Notes: generated from the letters alone by a model not told the origin. DNA of 44,331 bases from an uncultured Pelagibacteraceae bacterium (GCA_902584015.1 CACHYG010000007.1:1-44331), one strand, 5' to 3'; shown: positions 8,148-17,757, counted from the stretch's first letter. A program made the numbers and translations.

Positions 8148-8621
8148 ATGTATTTATATAAAAACAAAATTGTAATATTAATTTTTTTAAGTTTTTGTTT
8201 TCAGACTATTTGTAATGCTGAGTTAATGAAGCCAAAAAACTCAATTAAGCCGTTAGAGGTTGTAGAGATACAATTAAATGGGTTAAAAAATAATAATGAA
8301 CCGTACGAAGATTTTGGTATTGAGCAAACATGGGAGTTTGCACACCCAAATAATAAAAAATATACAGGTCCACTCGAGAAATTTAAGTCAATGCTCAAAA
8401 GTGATATGTATGAAATGTTAATCAATCATCTTGAAAATAAAATAGATATTATCTCCGCCTCAGAAAACAGTGCAACCTATAGAGTTACAGTTTTAGATGA
8501 TAAGAAAAAATATTATCAATTTGAATGGGTGGTTAAAAAATATGACAAATCTGGTCCGCTTAAAAACTGTTGGTTAACAAGTGGTGTCTCACAACCAATG
8601 CCACTAGGATCGTCAATTTAA
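8148..8621 (+). CDS. Exported protein of DUF4864 type
   Basis: A 157-residue protein with an N-terminal hydrophobic signal (about 1-24, ending QTICNAE). The mature part opens with KPLEVVEIQLNGLKNNN, then IEQTWEFAHPNNKKYTGPLE and a YRVTVLDDKKKYYQFEW strand, a pattern I recognise as DUF4864 (an NTF2-like small domain) with moderate confidence. It carries no catalytic motif I can name. It is divergent from the beta-hydroxyacid dehydrogenase and its stop is immediately followed by the ATG of the next small membrane-protein gene (0 bp gap), so the two are surely co-expressed. Function unknown; likely periplasmic. Confidence 0.75.
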   Translation: MYLYKNKIVILIFLSFCFQTICNAELMKPKNSIKPLEVVEIQLNGLKNNNEPYEDFGIEQTWEFAHPNNKKYTGPLEKFKSMLKSDMYEMLINHLENKIDIISASENSATYRVTVLDDKKKYYQFEWVVKKYDKSGPLKNCWLTSGVSQPMPLGSSI

Positions 8622-8828
8622 ATGAAGAAAAAACCTTTTTATGAAAGAATTCCAATTTTAATGTTAATTTTATGCGTGCCAACCATAGGATCCACCCAAC
8701 TCGGTTGGTATTTCTTTGGCAAACAATTTGGCCTAAACTTAGGGATGATAGTAGGATGTATAAGTGTAACTGTGGCTGCGTATTTGATGTATATAAAAGG
8801 ATGGCGAGATGAGGATGACGACTATTAA
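8622..8828 (+). CDS. Small two-helix membrane protein, unknown function
   Basis: A 68-residue protein with two predicted transmembrane segments (about 10-29 and 36-57) and a strongly acidic C-terminus (DEDDDY). Its ATG follows the stop of the DUF4864 gene without a gap, and the dimethylglycine dehydrogenase gene starts 44 bp later on the same strand. I do not recognise the family. The position suggests a membrane partner of the exported DUF4864 protein (inference). Confidence 0.7.
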   Translation: MKKKPFYERIPILMLILCVPTIGSTQLGWYFFGKQFGLNLGMIVGCISVTVAAYLMYIKGWRDEDDDY

Positions 8829-8872
8829 AATTTTGTTTCGTTCAAATCAAAAATCTAGTAGAAATCGGTTTT

Positions 8873-11305
8873 ATGAAATCAAAAGCTAAAGTAGTTATTG
8901 TTGGAGGCGGAGTAGTTGGTGTAAGTGCTTTATATCATTTAGCAAAAAAAGGTTGGTCCGATGTTGTATTAGTTGAGAGAAAAGAGCTTACTTCAGGTTC
9001 AACATGGCATGCTGCAGGTTTACTCCCACTCTTTAATATGAGTTACTCAGTTGGCCAACTACACAAATACGCTGTTGACCTTTACAAAACTCTTGAGGAA
9101 GAGACGGGTAAGAATGTTGGCTTTAGTGTCGTTTCAAATATTCGACTTGCAAGCACAAAGGATAGAATGGACGAATACCATCAGTATGCTGGGGTTGCAC
9201 AAACAATAGGTGTAGATGTAAAATTTTTAACGCCAGATCAAGTTAAAGAAATTTGGCCTTTATGTAATACAAGTGATCTAGTTGGAGCAATTCAACACCC
9301 AGAGGATGGATACATTCAACCTGCAGATCTTACTCAAGCTTTAGCAACAGGAGCAAGAAATAGAGGAGCAGAGATTTACAGAAACACAAACGTAGTTGGA
9401 ATTAAACAAACCAAAAATGGTTGGGTTGTCGAAACTGATAAAGGGAGTATTGAATGTGAACATGTTATGTCATGCTCAGGAAACTTTGCAAGACAAACAG
9501 GAAAAATGGTTGGATTAGAAATACCAGTCATACCAGTCGAACATCAATACATTGTTACAGAGCCTCATCCTGAAATTCAAAAAAGAAAAAAAGAAGGTTT
9601 ACCTGAAATGGGAGTATTAAGAGACAGTGATAGTAGATGGTATATGAGAGAAGAAGCAGGTGGTCTTATACTTGGACCTTATGAAGATGGTGCTCCATGT
9701 TGTTATGTTGATGGACCATCAAAAGATTCTGAATACGAATTATTTCAAGAAGATTTAGACAGATTAGCTCCACATATTGAAGGAGCAATTCACAGAGTTC
9801 CTGCTTTTGGAGAGGTGGGTGTCAAAAAAGTTTATAATGGAGCAATTTGTTACACTCCAGACGGAAATCCAATTGTTGGACCTGCATGGGGACTTAAAAA
9901 TTTTTGGATTAACGAAGGTCATAGTTTTGGAATAACAGCAGCCGGAGGAGCAGGTTGGCAATTAGCAGAATGGATTGTAGATGGCGAACCTACAATTGAC
10001 ATGCTTGGTGTTGAACCTAGAAGATATGGTGATTATTGCTCTAAATCTTATTTAAAAGAAAAGAATGAAGAAGCTTATAGAAATGTATTCATAATTCATT
10101 ACCCTGATGAAGAAAGAGAATCAGCAAGACCGTTAAGAACAGCACCGTGTTACGATAGAATGAAAAAATTAGGCGCTGTATTTGGTCAAAAATTTGGGTG
10201 GGAAAGACCAAATTTTTTTGCAACAGATGGCATGGAACAAAAAGACGATTGGTCTTTTAGAAGGTCAAAATGGTTTAAAGCAGTTGAAAAAGAATGTAAG
10301 AACGTTAGAGAAAATGTTGGGCTTTTAGATATGACTGCATTTGCAAAATGCAGAATTAAAGGTCCAAAAGCAGAGGAATTTTTAGATAATTTGGTTGCAA
10401 ATAAACTTCCAAAAAAAATAGGAAGAGTAAATTTATGTCATGCATTAAATACAAAAGGTGGCGTGCATTCAGAATTTACAATCTTAAGAGAAGCTGAGGA
10501 TAGTTTCTATTTAGTTTCTGCAGGAGCTTTTCAAAGACTTGACCATGACTGGATCCATAAATGGATGCCTAAAGATGGAAGTGTGATATTTGAAAATTTA
10601 ACTAATAGTACAGGAGTATTAGTGGTTGCGGGTCCAAAATCAAGAGAGCTAATGCGAAGAGTTTCTAAAGATGATTTTTCTAATGAAAATTTTAAATGGT
10701 TGAGTGCGAAAAACGTAGATGTTGGTTATGCACCTGTAAATGCTATGAGAGTAAATTTTGTTGGTGAGCTAGGCTGGGAGCTCCATCACCCAATTGAATA
10801 TCAAAATCACATATTTGATAAGTTAATGGAGGCGGGAAAAGATTTAGGTTTAAAACCTTTCGGAATAAGAGCGATGAATAGTCTAAGAGTTGAAAAATCT
10901 TATAAACTTGTAGGAACAGAATTATCAATTGAGTATGCGCCGTATGAGAGTGGATTAGATAGATTTATTCACCCAAACAAAGGAAGCTTCATTGGATTAG
11001 ATGCACTAAATAAATGGAGAGAAAAAGGGTTTAATAATAAGTTGGTAACATTGGAAGTTCATAACGTCACTGATGCCGATGTATTAGGAAATAATCCAAT
11101 ATATGAAAACGGATCTGTTGTTGGAAGGGCTACAGGTGGAGATTATGGTTTTAGATTAGGAAAATCTATTGCACTTGGTATGGTAAAGCCTACTTTGGCA
11201 AATGTTGGACAAAAACTTAAAATTGATATACTCGGCAAGATGCACGAAGCAACAATTTTAGAAGATAGTCCTTATGATGCAGAAAATGAATTACTAAGAG
11301 CTTAA
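8873..11305 (+). CDS. Dimethylglycine/sarcosine dehydrogenase (FAD, folate-linked)
   Basis: An 810-residue two-part flavoenzyme. Residues about 1-380 form the DAO-type FAD domain: [20 protein letters not shown], then [12 protein letters not shown] with H46 at the position that carries covalent FAD in mammalian dimethylglycine and sarcosine dehydrogenases, and later [16 protein letters not shown]. The rest (about 430-800) is a GcvT-like tetrahydrofolate-binding domain ending in a GcvT C-terminal barrel. The enzyme demethylates dimethylglycine or sarcosine, passing the one-carbon unit to tetrahydrofolate and electrons to ETF. The stop overlaps the start of etfB by one base, directly linking the dehydrogenase to its electron acceptor. 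Choice between dimethylglycine and sarcosine cannot be made from motifs. Confidence 0.93.
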   Translation: MKSKAKVVIVGGGVVGVSALYHLAKKGWSDVVLVERKELTSGSTWHAAGLLPLFNMSYSVGQLHKYAVDLYKTLEEETGKNVGFSVVSNIRLASTKDRMDEYHQYAGVAQTIGVDVKFLTPDQVKEIWPLCNTSDLVGAIQHPEDGYIQPADLTQALATGARNRGAEIYRNTNVVGIKQTKNGWVVETDKGSIECEHVMSCSGNFARQTGKMVGLEIPVIPVEHQYIVTEPHPEIQKRKKEGLPEMGVLRDSDSRWYMREEAGGLILGPYEDGAPCCYVDGPSKDSEYELFQEDLDRLAPHIEGAIHRVPAFGEVGVKKVYNGAICYTPDGNPIVGPAWGLKNFWINEGHSFGITAAGGAGWQLAEWIVDGEPTIDMLGVEPRRYGDYCSKSYLKEKNEEAYRNVFIIHYPDEERESARPLRTAPCYDRMKKLGAVFGQKFGWERPNFFATDGMEQKDDWSFRRSKWFKAVEKECKNVRENVGLLDMTAFAKCRIKGPKAEEFLDNLVANKLPKKIGRVNLCHALNTKGGVHSEFTILREAEDSFYLVSAGAFQRLDHDWIHKWMPKDGSVIFENLTNSTGVLVVAGPKSRELMRRVSKDDFSNENFKWLSAKNVDVGYAPVNAMRVNFVGELGWELHHPIEYQNHIFDKLMEAGKDLGLKPFGIRAMNSLRVEKSYKLVGTELSIEYAPYESGLDRFIHPNKGSFIGLDALNKWREKGFNNKLVTLEVHNVTDADVLGNNPIYENGSVVGRATGGDYGFRLGKSIALGMVKPTLANVGQKLKIDILGKMHEATILEDSPYDAENELLRA

Positions 11306-12054
11306 TGAAAATACTAGTAGCAGTTAAAAGAGTTATTGATTACAACGTCCAAATTAGAGTTAAAGAAGATGGATCTGGCGTTGTTACAGATAATGTCAAA
11401 ATGTCAACAAATCCACCGGATGATAATGCAGTTGAAGAGGCAGTTAAAATTAAAGAGTCTGGTAAAGCGAAGGAAATAGTTGCTGTAACAGTTGGAGAAG
11501 AAAAAGCTCAAGAGACAGTTAGGAAAGCATTAGCAGTTGGTGCTGACAGAGGAATACTAGTAAAAGTGTCTGGTACTGTAGAGCCATTAGCAGTTGCAAA
11601 AATTTTACAAAAAATTGTAGAAAAAGAAAAACCAGATTTAGTTTTTATGGGCAAACAAGCTATTGATGATGATTGTAATCAAACTGGTCAAATGCTAGCT
11701 GCAATTTTGAATTGGCCTCAAGCAACATTCGCTTCTAAAATCGATGTCAAAGATAATGTATTAGAGGTAACCAGAGAAGTTGATGAAGGCCTTGAGACAA
11801 TTGAAGTTAAAATACCATCTATTGTTACATGTGATTTAAGATTAAATGAGCCCAGATACGCATCTTTACCTAATATAATGAAGGCAAAGAAAAAACCTCT
11901 CGAGCAAATAGATGCTTCAGAATTAGGCATTGATATAAAACCTAGAATCGAGCATATTAAAGTTGAAGAACCACCAAAAAGAAAAGCTGGAATAAAAGTT
12001 TCTAGTGTTGAAGAGTTGGTTCAAAAATTAAAAAATGAGGCTAAAGTAATATAA
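11305..12054 (+). CDS. etfB: Electron transfer flavoprotein beta subunit
   Basis: A 249-residue EtfB. It begins [20 protein letters not shown] and contains the family signature region around [41 protein letters not shown], given here as separate blocks [18 protein letters not shown] and [18 protein letters not shown]. With EtfA it forms the soluble heterodimer that takes electrons from acyl-CoA, dimethylglycine and sarcosine dehydrogenases. It shares one base with the preceding dehydrogenase stop (TAATG) and again with etfA, so the three proteins are translationally coupled. The strict linkage argues that methyl-amine oxidation is a main source of its electrons. Confidence 0.97.
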   Translation: MKILVAVKRVIDYNVQIRVKEDGSGVVTDNVKMSTNPPDDNAVEEAVKIKESGKAKEIVAVTVGEEKAQETVRKALAVGADRGILVKVSGTVEPLAVAKILQKIVEKEKPDLVFMGKQAIDDDCNQTGQMLAAILNWPQATFASKIDVKDNVLEVTREVDEGLETIEVKIPSIVTCDLRLNEPRYASLPNIMKAKKKPLEQIDASELGIDIKPRIEHIKVEEPPKRKAGIKVSSVEELVQKLKNEAKVI

Positions 12055-13007
12055 TGTCAGTTTTGTTGATAGCAGAGCATAACAATAAAGAAGTAAAGCC
12101 ATTTACTCTTAATGCTATATCTGCTGCATCTCAAATAAATGATGATTTACACGTATTGGTAATAGGTAAAAATGCTGATCTGGTTGCTAAATCATTATCA
12201 GAAGTTCCTAATGTTAAAAAAGTAATACATGTAGACAATGATATTTACGAAAACTATATTGCGGAAAATTATACACCGGTAATACTCAAGCACGCAGAAA
12301 ATTACTCGCACATTGTTTGTTCAGCAAATACATTTGGAAAAAATTTAATGCCTAGAATTGCTGCATTGTTAGATACTTCTCAAGTAAGTGATATTATAAA
12401 AGTAATTTCTGAAGACACTTTTTTAAGACCTATCTATGCAGGCAATGCATTTGCTACAGTTAAAAGTACTGATAAAAAAAAATGTATCACTATTAGACCT
12501 ACATCATTTGATCCTGCTCCTACCTCAGGTGGATCAGCAGAAATAGTTAAAGGTGAAAATACAGATGCATCTCAAAATACTAAATTTGTAAAAAAAGAAG
12601 AAATTAAATCAGATAGACCAGAACTTGGTACAGCAAGAATAGTAATTTCAGGTGGTAGAGGTATGCAGAGTGGTGAAAATTTTAAACTTATCACAGCTAT
12701 TGCAGACAAATTAAATGCAGCAATTGGTGCATCAAGAGCAGCAGTCGATGCAGGCTACATTACAAATGACCACCAAGTTGGACAAACTGGTAAAGTAGTT
12801 GTTCCAGATTTATACATAGCTGTCGGAATTTCTGGAGCAATTCAACATTTAGCTGGCATGAAAGAAAGCAAGGTAATTGTCGCAATTAATAAAGATGGGG
12901 AAGCACCTATTTTTTCCGTTGCAGATTACGGCTTAGAAGCTGATTTATTTGATGCGCTTCCAAAGTTTCTGGAAGAATTGAACAAATTAAACACTATACA
13001 AAAATAA
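12054..13007 (+). CDS. etfA: Electron transfer flavoprotein alpha subunit
   Basis: A 317-residue EtfA with the normal bilobed length. The C-terminal FAD-binding domain is clear: VISGGRGMQSGENFKL, GASRAAVDAGYI, QVGQTGKVV, YIAVGISGAIQHLAGM and IVAINKDGEAPIF. It pairs with EtfB and carries the working FAD. Its start overlaps the etfB stop by one base, and the quinone oxidoreductase gene follows 23 bp later, completing a dehydrogenase-to-quinone electron path in one operon. Confidence 0.97.
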   Translation: MSVLLIAEHNNKEVKPFTLNAISAASQINDDLHVLVIGKNADLVAKSLSEVPNVKKVIHVDNDIYENYIAENYTPVILKHAENYSHIVCSANTFGKNLMPRIAALLDTSQVSDIIKVISEDTFLRPIYAGNAFATVKSTDKKKCITIRPTSFDPAPTSGGSAEIVKGENTDASQNTKFVKKEEIKSDRPELGTARIVISGGRGMQSGENFKLITAIADKLNAAIGASRAAVDAGYITNDHQVGQTGKVVVPDLYIAVGISGAIQHLAGMKESKVIVAINKDGEAPIFSVADYGLEADLFDALPKFLEELNKLNTIQK

Positions 13008-13030
13008 CAAATACTGTAAAAATTTCCAAT

Positions 13031-14650
13031 ATGTCTAGAGAGATAATGGAATACGATGTTGTAATTATTGGAGGTGGTCCCTCTGGTTTATCTGCAGCAA
13101 TTAAACTAAAACAATTAAATGCTGACTTAAATGTTTGTGTTTTAGAAAAAGCATCTGAAATAGGAGCACATATTTTGTCAGGCAATGTTTTTGAAACTCG
13201 TGCTTTAGATGAGTTGATTCCTAACTGGAAAGAATTAAATAGTCCAATTAAATCAAAAGTTTCTAAAGAAAAATTTTTATTTTTAGGAAAAACAAAATCT
13301 TTAAGTTGGCCTACATGGTTGTTACCTAAGGTTCAGCAAAATCATAATAATTATATAATAAGTTTAGCAAATTTATGCAGATGGCTTGCCGAACAAGCTG
13401 AAAGTTTAGGCGTTGAAATTTTTCCTGGTTTTCCAGCAAGTGAAATTTTATATAACGATGATGGTTCAGTTAAAGGTGTTGCAACACAAGATATGGGTCT
13501 AGATAAAAATGGTGAAAAAAAAGACAGTTATGAACCTGGTATGGAGTTACATGCAAAAGTTACAATATTTGCAGAAGGGTGCAGGGGACATCTAGGAAAA
13601 CAATTAATAAATAAATTTGAATTAAATAAAGGAAAAGATCCACAACAATACGGAATTGGTTTTAAAGAAATTTGGGAAATCAGTGAGGATCAACATCAAG
13701 AAGGTCTGGTAATGCATACAGCTGGATGGCCATTGGATAATCAAACTTATGGTGGAAGTTTTATGTATCATGCAGAAAACAAACAAATCTTTTTGGGTTA
13801 CGTGATTGGATTAGATTACAAAAATCCATATTTATCTCCGTTTGATGAATTCCAGAAATTTAAAACTCATCCGGCGATTAAAAAATATATCGAAAAAGGT
13901 AAAAGAATTTCATATGGTGCAAGAGCCTTGATTGAAGGAGGTATTCAAAGTTTGCCAAAAATGTATATGCCTGGTGCTTTATTAGTTGGTTGTGATGCAG
14001 GAACATTAAATATGCCAAAAATCAAAGGCTCACATACTGCTATGAAGAGTGGTATGATAGCAGCAGAAACAATATTTGAGCATTTAAATCAACAAAAAGA
14101 ACTATCAATTTATGATGAGAAATTTAAAAAAAGTTGGTTATATGAAGAATTGCATGCTGCAAGAAATGTTAAACCAAGCTTTAGCTGGGGTCTAATACTT
14201 GGAATAATTTTTACAGGAATAGATCAAATATTGTTCAGAGGTAAGCTGCCGTTTACTTTAAGACACAAACACGCTGACCATGAGACATTAAAAGATGCAA
14301 AAAATATGCCGAAAATTGATTATCCAAAACCAGATAATGTAGTTACTTTTGACAAAACAAGCTCAGTTTACTTAACTGGGACAAATCATGCTGAAAATCA
14401 ACCTGTGCATTTAAAACTTAAAGATCCCAACTTACCAATAAATTACACATTAGAAAAATATGACGAACCTGCTCAAAGATATTGTCCTGTGGGTGTTTAT
14501 GAGGTTCAAGTCGAAAATGGCACCTCAAAATTTGTTATTAACTCACAGAATTGTATTCATTGTAAAACTTGTGATATTAAAGAGCCATCTCAAAATATTA
14601 CCTGGGTAACCCCAGAAGGTGGTGGTGGTCCAAAATATGGAAATATGTAA
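13031..14650 (+). CDS. Electron transfer flavoprotein-ubiquinone oxidoreductase (ETF-QO)
   Basis: A 539-residue monotopic membrane enzyme that moves electrons from reduced ETF to ubiquinone. The FAD site is YDVVIIGGGPSGLSAAIKL near the N-terminus, followed by SGNVFETRALDELIPNW and the quinone-domain stretch with IEGGIQSLPKMYMPGALLVG. The C-terminal 4Fe-4S domain has C in QRYCPVGVYEV and NCIHCKTCDIK. All four cluster cysteines are present. The length equals the usual bacterial size. A second ATG at 13049 (MEYDVV) is preceded by an AGAGA-like ribosome site and may be the true start. It completes the operon beginning with the dimethylglycine/sarcosine dehydrogenase. Confidence 0.96.
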   Translation: MSREIMEYDVVIIGGGPSGLSAAIKLKQLNADLNVCVLEKASEIGAHILSGNVFETRALDELIPNWKELNSPIKSKVSKEKFLFLGKTKSLSWPTWLLPKVQQNHNNYIISLANLCRWLAEQAESLGVEIFPGFPASEILYNDDGSVKGVATQDMGLDKNGEKKDSYEPGMELHAKVTIFAEGCRGHLGKQLINKFELNKGKDPQQYGIGFKEIWEISEDQHQEGLVMHTAGWPLDNQTYGGSFMYHAENKQIFLGYVIGLDYKNPYLSPFDEFQKFKTHPAIKKYIEKGKRISYGARALIEGGIQSLPKMYMPGALLVGCDAGTLNMPKIKGSHTAMKSGMIAAETIFEHLNQQKELSIYDEKFKKSWLYEELHAARNVKPSFSWGLILGIIFTGIDQILFRGKLPFTLRHKHADHETLKDAKNMPKIDYPKPDNVVTFDKTSSVYLTGTNHAENQPVHLKLKDPNLPINYTLEKYDEPAQRYCPVGVYEVQVENGTSKFVINSQNCIHCKTCDIKEPSQNITWVTPEGGGGPKYGNM

Positions 14651-15206
14651 AAAAATTTTTTTTTCTTCTATATTTTTAATTTTTTTTTTTATTCCTAACA
14701 CTAAAGCAAACAATCTAAATAATATAAATCTTACTCTTAAGGATTTGATATTAATGAAATACGAAATTTTTTTTTTGAAAAATCAATCTCGGGTTACGAG
14801 CTCTAAAAGAGCTGGACTTATGGTAAGATATCAATCTATTAATTATGATGTAAATATCGATAGTGAAAATAATACCATAATTAAAATTAATGCAATTATG
14901 GACAAAAATAGATATTTGAAAAAAAAAAAATATAAACCTAAGATTGCTGATTGTAATATAATAAGAAATAAAATCGTTGCAAATAAATTTGGTTATAATC
15001 TTTTTACTTTAAAACCCAATTATTCAATAACAGAAGAAATTTTATTAGAAAATATAAAAAATAATATATTCAATTTTCAAAATTTAAATGAGGATCAAAT
15101 TGAAACTTTAATAAACAAGAGTACAATTAAAATTAATATTATTCATCCAATATCAAAATTTAATAAAAGTTGCTCTGGTAGTTTTTCTGATGCCCAGCTT
15201 TATTAG
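14637..15206 (+). CDS. Exported protein of unknown function
   Basis: A 189-residue lysine/asparagine/isoleucine-rich protein. I chose the ATG at 14637, which gives a clean signal peptide (MEICKKIFFSSIFLIFFF..., processed near PNTKANN); a GTG-initiated form from 14619 would only add poor residues. The start lies inside the last 14 bp of the ETF-QO gene, implying coupling. The body has no motif I recognise; a C-terminal CSG SFSDAQLY block follows two IINIIHPIS-like strands and there are two isolated cysteines. It ends 1 bp before the convergent DUF2237 gene. Function unknown, probably periplasmic or outer-membrane associated. Confidence 0.65.
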   Translation: MEICKKIFFSSIFLIFFFIPNTKANNLNNINLTLKDLILMKYEIFFLKNQSRVTSSKRAGLMVRYQSINYDVNIDSENNTIIKINAIMDKNRYLKKKKYKPKIADCNIIRNKIVANKFGYNLFTLKPNYSITEEILLENIKNNIFNFQNLNEDQIETLINKSTIKINIIHPISKFNKSCSGSFSDAQLY

Positions 15207-15207
15207 C

Positions 15208-15582
15208 CTAGGATAAATCTATTGCAAACTTTTTTAAAGTTTCAATTGGAATTAACTTTAAAGTATTTTGATGAGTTTTTTTCAAATATATTGGACAACC
15301 TTTACCAGCTTGTACAGCTCTAGCATACCAGCTAGCACAGACACACCAACTATCCCCATCTTTTAAACCTGGGAAACCAAATTCTGGATGAGGTGTGATT
15401 AAATCATTACCTGCATCTTTGCACCAATTTAAAAATTCTCTATTCACTTTAGCACAAACTGTATGAACACCTTTATCATTCCCATCTGTCTTACAACAAC
15501 CATCTCTATACCAACCGGTTAGTGGATCAAGGGAACAATCTTCAAGGTTTTCTCCTAATACATTTTTTTGATTATCTTCCAT
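15208..15582 (-). CDS. DUF2237 family protein
   Basis: A 124-residue cysteine-rich protein with the conserved DUF2237 blocks NVLGENLEDCSLDPLTGWYR, DGCCKTDGNDKGVHTVCA, FLNWCKDAGNDLITP, FGFPGLKDGDSWCVC and WYARAVQAGKGCPIYLKKTH. The many invariant cysteines and the WC-C motif suggest a metal or cluster site, but no function is established to my knowledge. Its start shares one base with the stop of hisI (TAATG on the minus strand), so it is translated together with it. Confidence 0.88.
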   Translation of the reverse strand: MEDNQKNVLGENLEDCSLDPLTGWYRDGCCKTDGNDKGVHTVCAKVNREFLNWCKDAGNDLITPHPEFGFPGLKDGDSWCVCASWYARAVQAGKGCPIYLKKTHQNTLKLIPIETLKKFAIDLS

Positions 15583-16049
15583 TAAACTTTTGTTGGGTTT
15601 GGTTGCCCTCTGTAAACTTTCTCAGGATCAAATTTTTTTTCTTTTTCCTCAAATTTCATTTCTATGTTTCTGCCATCATCAATTTTACCTAATGGAACCG
15701 ATCTGTAAAAACATGATCTGTAACCAACATGACAACTGGATCCATTCCCAATGTCTACACTTATCCAAACAGAATCTTGATCATCATCAATTCTTAACTC
15801 CTTTACTTTTTGCACAAAACCACTGGTTTTACCTTTGTGCCAAATCTGTTTCCTAGATCTACTCCAATAATGAGCCTCTTTTGTTTCAATAGTTAGTCGA
15901 AGCGACTCTACGTTCATGTAACCGTGCATTAATATTTCTTTTGTATTGGCACATGTTGTCACAACTGGTATCAGACCGTCGTTATCAAATCTTGGTGATA
16001 GCAGCTTGCCTTCCTCTATTTCTTTAACATTTTCTCTTTTTTTAAACAT
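15582..16049 (-). CDS. hisI: Phosphoribosyl-AMP cyclohydrolase
   Basis: A 155-residue HisI without a HisE (pyrophosphohydrolase) extension. The enzyme opens the purine ring of phosphoribosyl-AMP in histidine synthesis and needs Zn and Mg. Visible motifs are FDNDGLIPVVTTCANTKEIL, HGYMNVESLRLTIETKEAHYWSRSR, KGKTSGFVQ and the closing Zn/Mg site GNGSSCHVGYRSCFYR. All conserved cysteines and aspartates appear intact. It is divergent from folE with a 76 bp gap and is followed by the coupled DUF2237 gene; the other histidine genes are elsewhere. Confidence 0.95.
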   Translation of the reverse strand: MFKKRENVKEIEEGKLLSPRFDNDGLIPVVTTCANTKEILMHGYMNVESLRLTIETKEAHYWSRSRKQIWHKGKTSGFVQKVKELRIDDDQDSVWISVDIGNGSSCHVGYRSCFYRSVPLGKIDDGRNIEMKFEEKEKKFDPEKVYRGQPNPTKV

Positions 16050-16125
16050 ATATAGTTCTTATGTAACATATCTTTAGATATATTAAATATTTTAAAAATA
16101 TGTATTTATATGTATAAGGACTTCG

Positions 16126-16731
16126 ATGAAATTAGTTAAAGAAATAAACAAAACTAATATAGATAACGCAATATCTGACAAAGAAGCAGAAGAAGCTTTC
16201 GTCAAAATTTTAAAATATATTGGTGAAGATCCTGGTCGAGAAGGCTTATTAGAAACTCCAAAAAGAGTTAGAAAAGCATTCAAAGAATATTTTAAAGGTT
16301 ATCAAGAGGATCCATATAAAATTTTATCAAAAACATTTGGGGATGTTGATGGATATAATGATATTGTAATCCAAAAAAATATTTCTGTTCAAAGCCATTG
16401 TGAGCATCATATGGCACCAATAATTGGTATCGCACATGTTGCTTATATACCTAACGAGAGAGTTGTAGGTTTAAGTAAGCTAGCTAGAGTCGTGGAAGCT
16501 TTTTCTAAAAGACTCCAAACTCAAGAGAGATTAACTATGCAAATTGCTAAAACTGTTATGGAAGCTTTGGATGCAAAAGGGGTAGCTGTAACAATAGACT
16601 CTAATCATATGTGTATGACTATGAGAGGGGTAAAAAAAGAGCAAGCAACAACAGTAACTAATTACTATTTAGGTCAATTTAAAGAAGACCTAAGTTACCA
16701 AAACAGATATTTACGATTTATAAGCAAATAA
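16126..16731 (+). CDS. folE: GTP cyclohydrolase I
   Basis: A 201-residue FolE that turns GTP into 7,8-dihydroneopterin triphosphate, the first step of tetrahydrofolate (and queuosine-type) synthesis. The Zn site is seen in QSHCEHHMAPIIG and HMCMTMRGVKK; other conserved blocks are GREGLLETPKRVRKAF, VVGLSKLARVVEAFSKRLQTQERL and GVAVTIDSNHMC. An AAGGA ribosome site precedes the ATG. Tetrahydrofolate demand is high here because the dimethylglycine/sarcosine dehydrogenase upstream loads one-carbon units onto it; the pab genes at 38.6-41.1 kb supply the other half of folate. Confidence 0.97.
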   Translation: MKLVKEINKTNIDNAISDKEAEEAFVKILKYIGEDPGREGLLETPKRVRKAFKEYFKGYQEDPYKILSKTFGDVDGYNDIVIQKNISVQSHCEHHMAPIIGIAHVAYIPNERVVGLSKLARVVEAFSKRLQTQERLTMQIAKTVMEALDAKGVAVTIDSNHMCMTMRGVKKEQATTVTNYYLGQFKEDLSYQNRYLRFISK

Positions 16732-16755
16732 ATATCTGTATAATAATTTTCAGAT

Positions 16756-17757
16756 ATGTCCGATAATTTCAAAGCACTAGTTGTAAATCAAGAGGGAGAC
16801 AAATTTACTAGAGTCGTAAAATCAGTAAGTAAAGACTTTTTAAAACATGGAGATGTTTTAGCAAAAGTAGATTATTCAGGTTTGAACTATAAAGATGCTC
16901 TTATTTTGAAAAATGGTGCAAAATTAGTAAAAGAATTTCCACACATACCTGGTATAGATTTTTCAGGGACTGTCGTTGAAAGTAAAAATGAAAATTATAA
17001 AGAGGGTGATCAAATTATTTGTACTGGATGGAGAGTGGGCGAATTATATTATGGTGGATATTCACAATACGCCAAAGTAAAAGGAGAGTTTCTTGTAAAA
17101 AGACCAAAAAATTTATCAGCAAAGCAATCAATGATATTAGGAACCGCGGGCCTTACAGCTATTCAATGTGCATTTGCAGTTAAGGCGAGAGAAGAGCTAT
17201 TGTTACAAAAAAAAGTAGTTGATGTAATTGTAACTGGAGCTTCTGGTGGTGTTGGAAGTATGGCAGTAATGATTTTAAATAAATTAGGTATAAATGTTAC
17301 TGCAGTTTCAGGAAAAAAAGAAAATCATGATTATTTAAAGTCATTGGGTGCAAAAAACCTTATAAATACTGCTGATTTAGATAAAGACGCAAGACCACTT
17401 GATAAAGGATTATATGATGGGGCGGTAGATACTGTTGGAGGAAATATCTTAGCAAATGTTCTTTCACATATAAGAGACAAAGGAATTGTTGCTGCATGTG
17501 GTAATGCCAATCACTACAAATTAAATACAACAGTTATGCCATTTATTATTAGGGGAGTGAAGCTTTGGGGTATAAATTCAGTAGATACCTCAAAAAAAAG
17601 AAGAGATTTTTTATGGGGGGAACTACCAAAACTTATAGATTTTAGTTTGTTAGAAAAATCAATTAAAGAAATAAGTCTTGATGAGCTTCTAAATACATAC
17701 TCGAAAATGCTAGAGGGAAAAACATCAGGAAGATACTTAATAAATTTGAGCAAGTAA
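16756..17757 (+). CDS. acuI: Acrylyl-CoA reductase (AcuI/YhdH family medium-chain dehydrogenase)
   Basis: A 333-residue MDR-superfamily oxidoreductase. It has SGLNYKDALILKNGAKLVKEFPHIPGIDFSGTV, split here as LNYKDAL and FPHIPGIDFSGTV, the AcuI/YhdH hallmark GWRVGELYYGGYSQYAKV, and the NADPH motif VTGASGGVGSMAVMIL. AcuI reduces toxic acrylyl-CoA to propionyl-CoA in the cleavage route of dimethylsulfoniopropionate and in acrylate use. A TATAAT at 16739-16744 gives a likely promoter. The stop overlaps the start of a LysR regulator by one base, so both are co-translated. The broader YhdH quinone-oxidoreductase label is the alternative; no DMSP lyase is in the window. Confidence 0.85.
   Translation: MSDNFKALVVNQEGDKFTRVVKSVSKDFLKHGDVLAKVDYSGLNYKDALILKNGAKLVKEFPHIPGIDFSGTVVESKNENYKEGDQIICTGWRVGELYYGGYSQYAKVKGEFLVKRPKNLSAKQSMILGTAGLTAIQCAFAVKAREELLLQKKVVDVIVTGASGGVGSMAVMILNKLGINVTAVSGKKENHDYLKSLGAKNLINTADLDKDARPLDKGLYDGAVDTVGGNILANVLSHIRDKGIVAACGNANHYKLNTTVMPFIIRGVKLWGINSVDTSKKRRDFLWGELPKLIDFSLLEKSIKEISLDELLNTYSKMLEGKTSGRYLINLSK

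Noticed and set aside
8829..8872. A glycine riboswitch before the dimethylglycine/sarcosine dehydrogenase.
   Set aside because: The gap is only 44 bp and holds no conserved glycine-aptamer segments.
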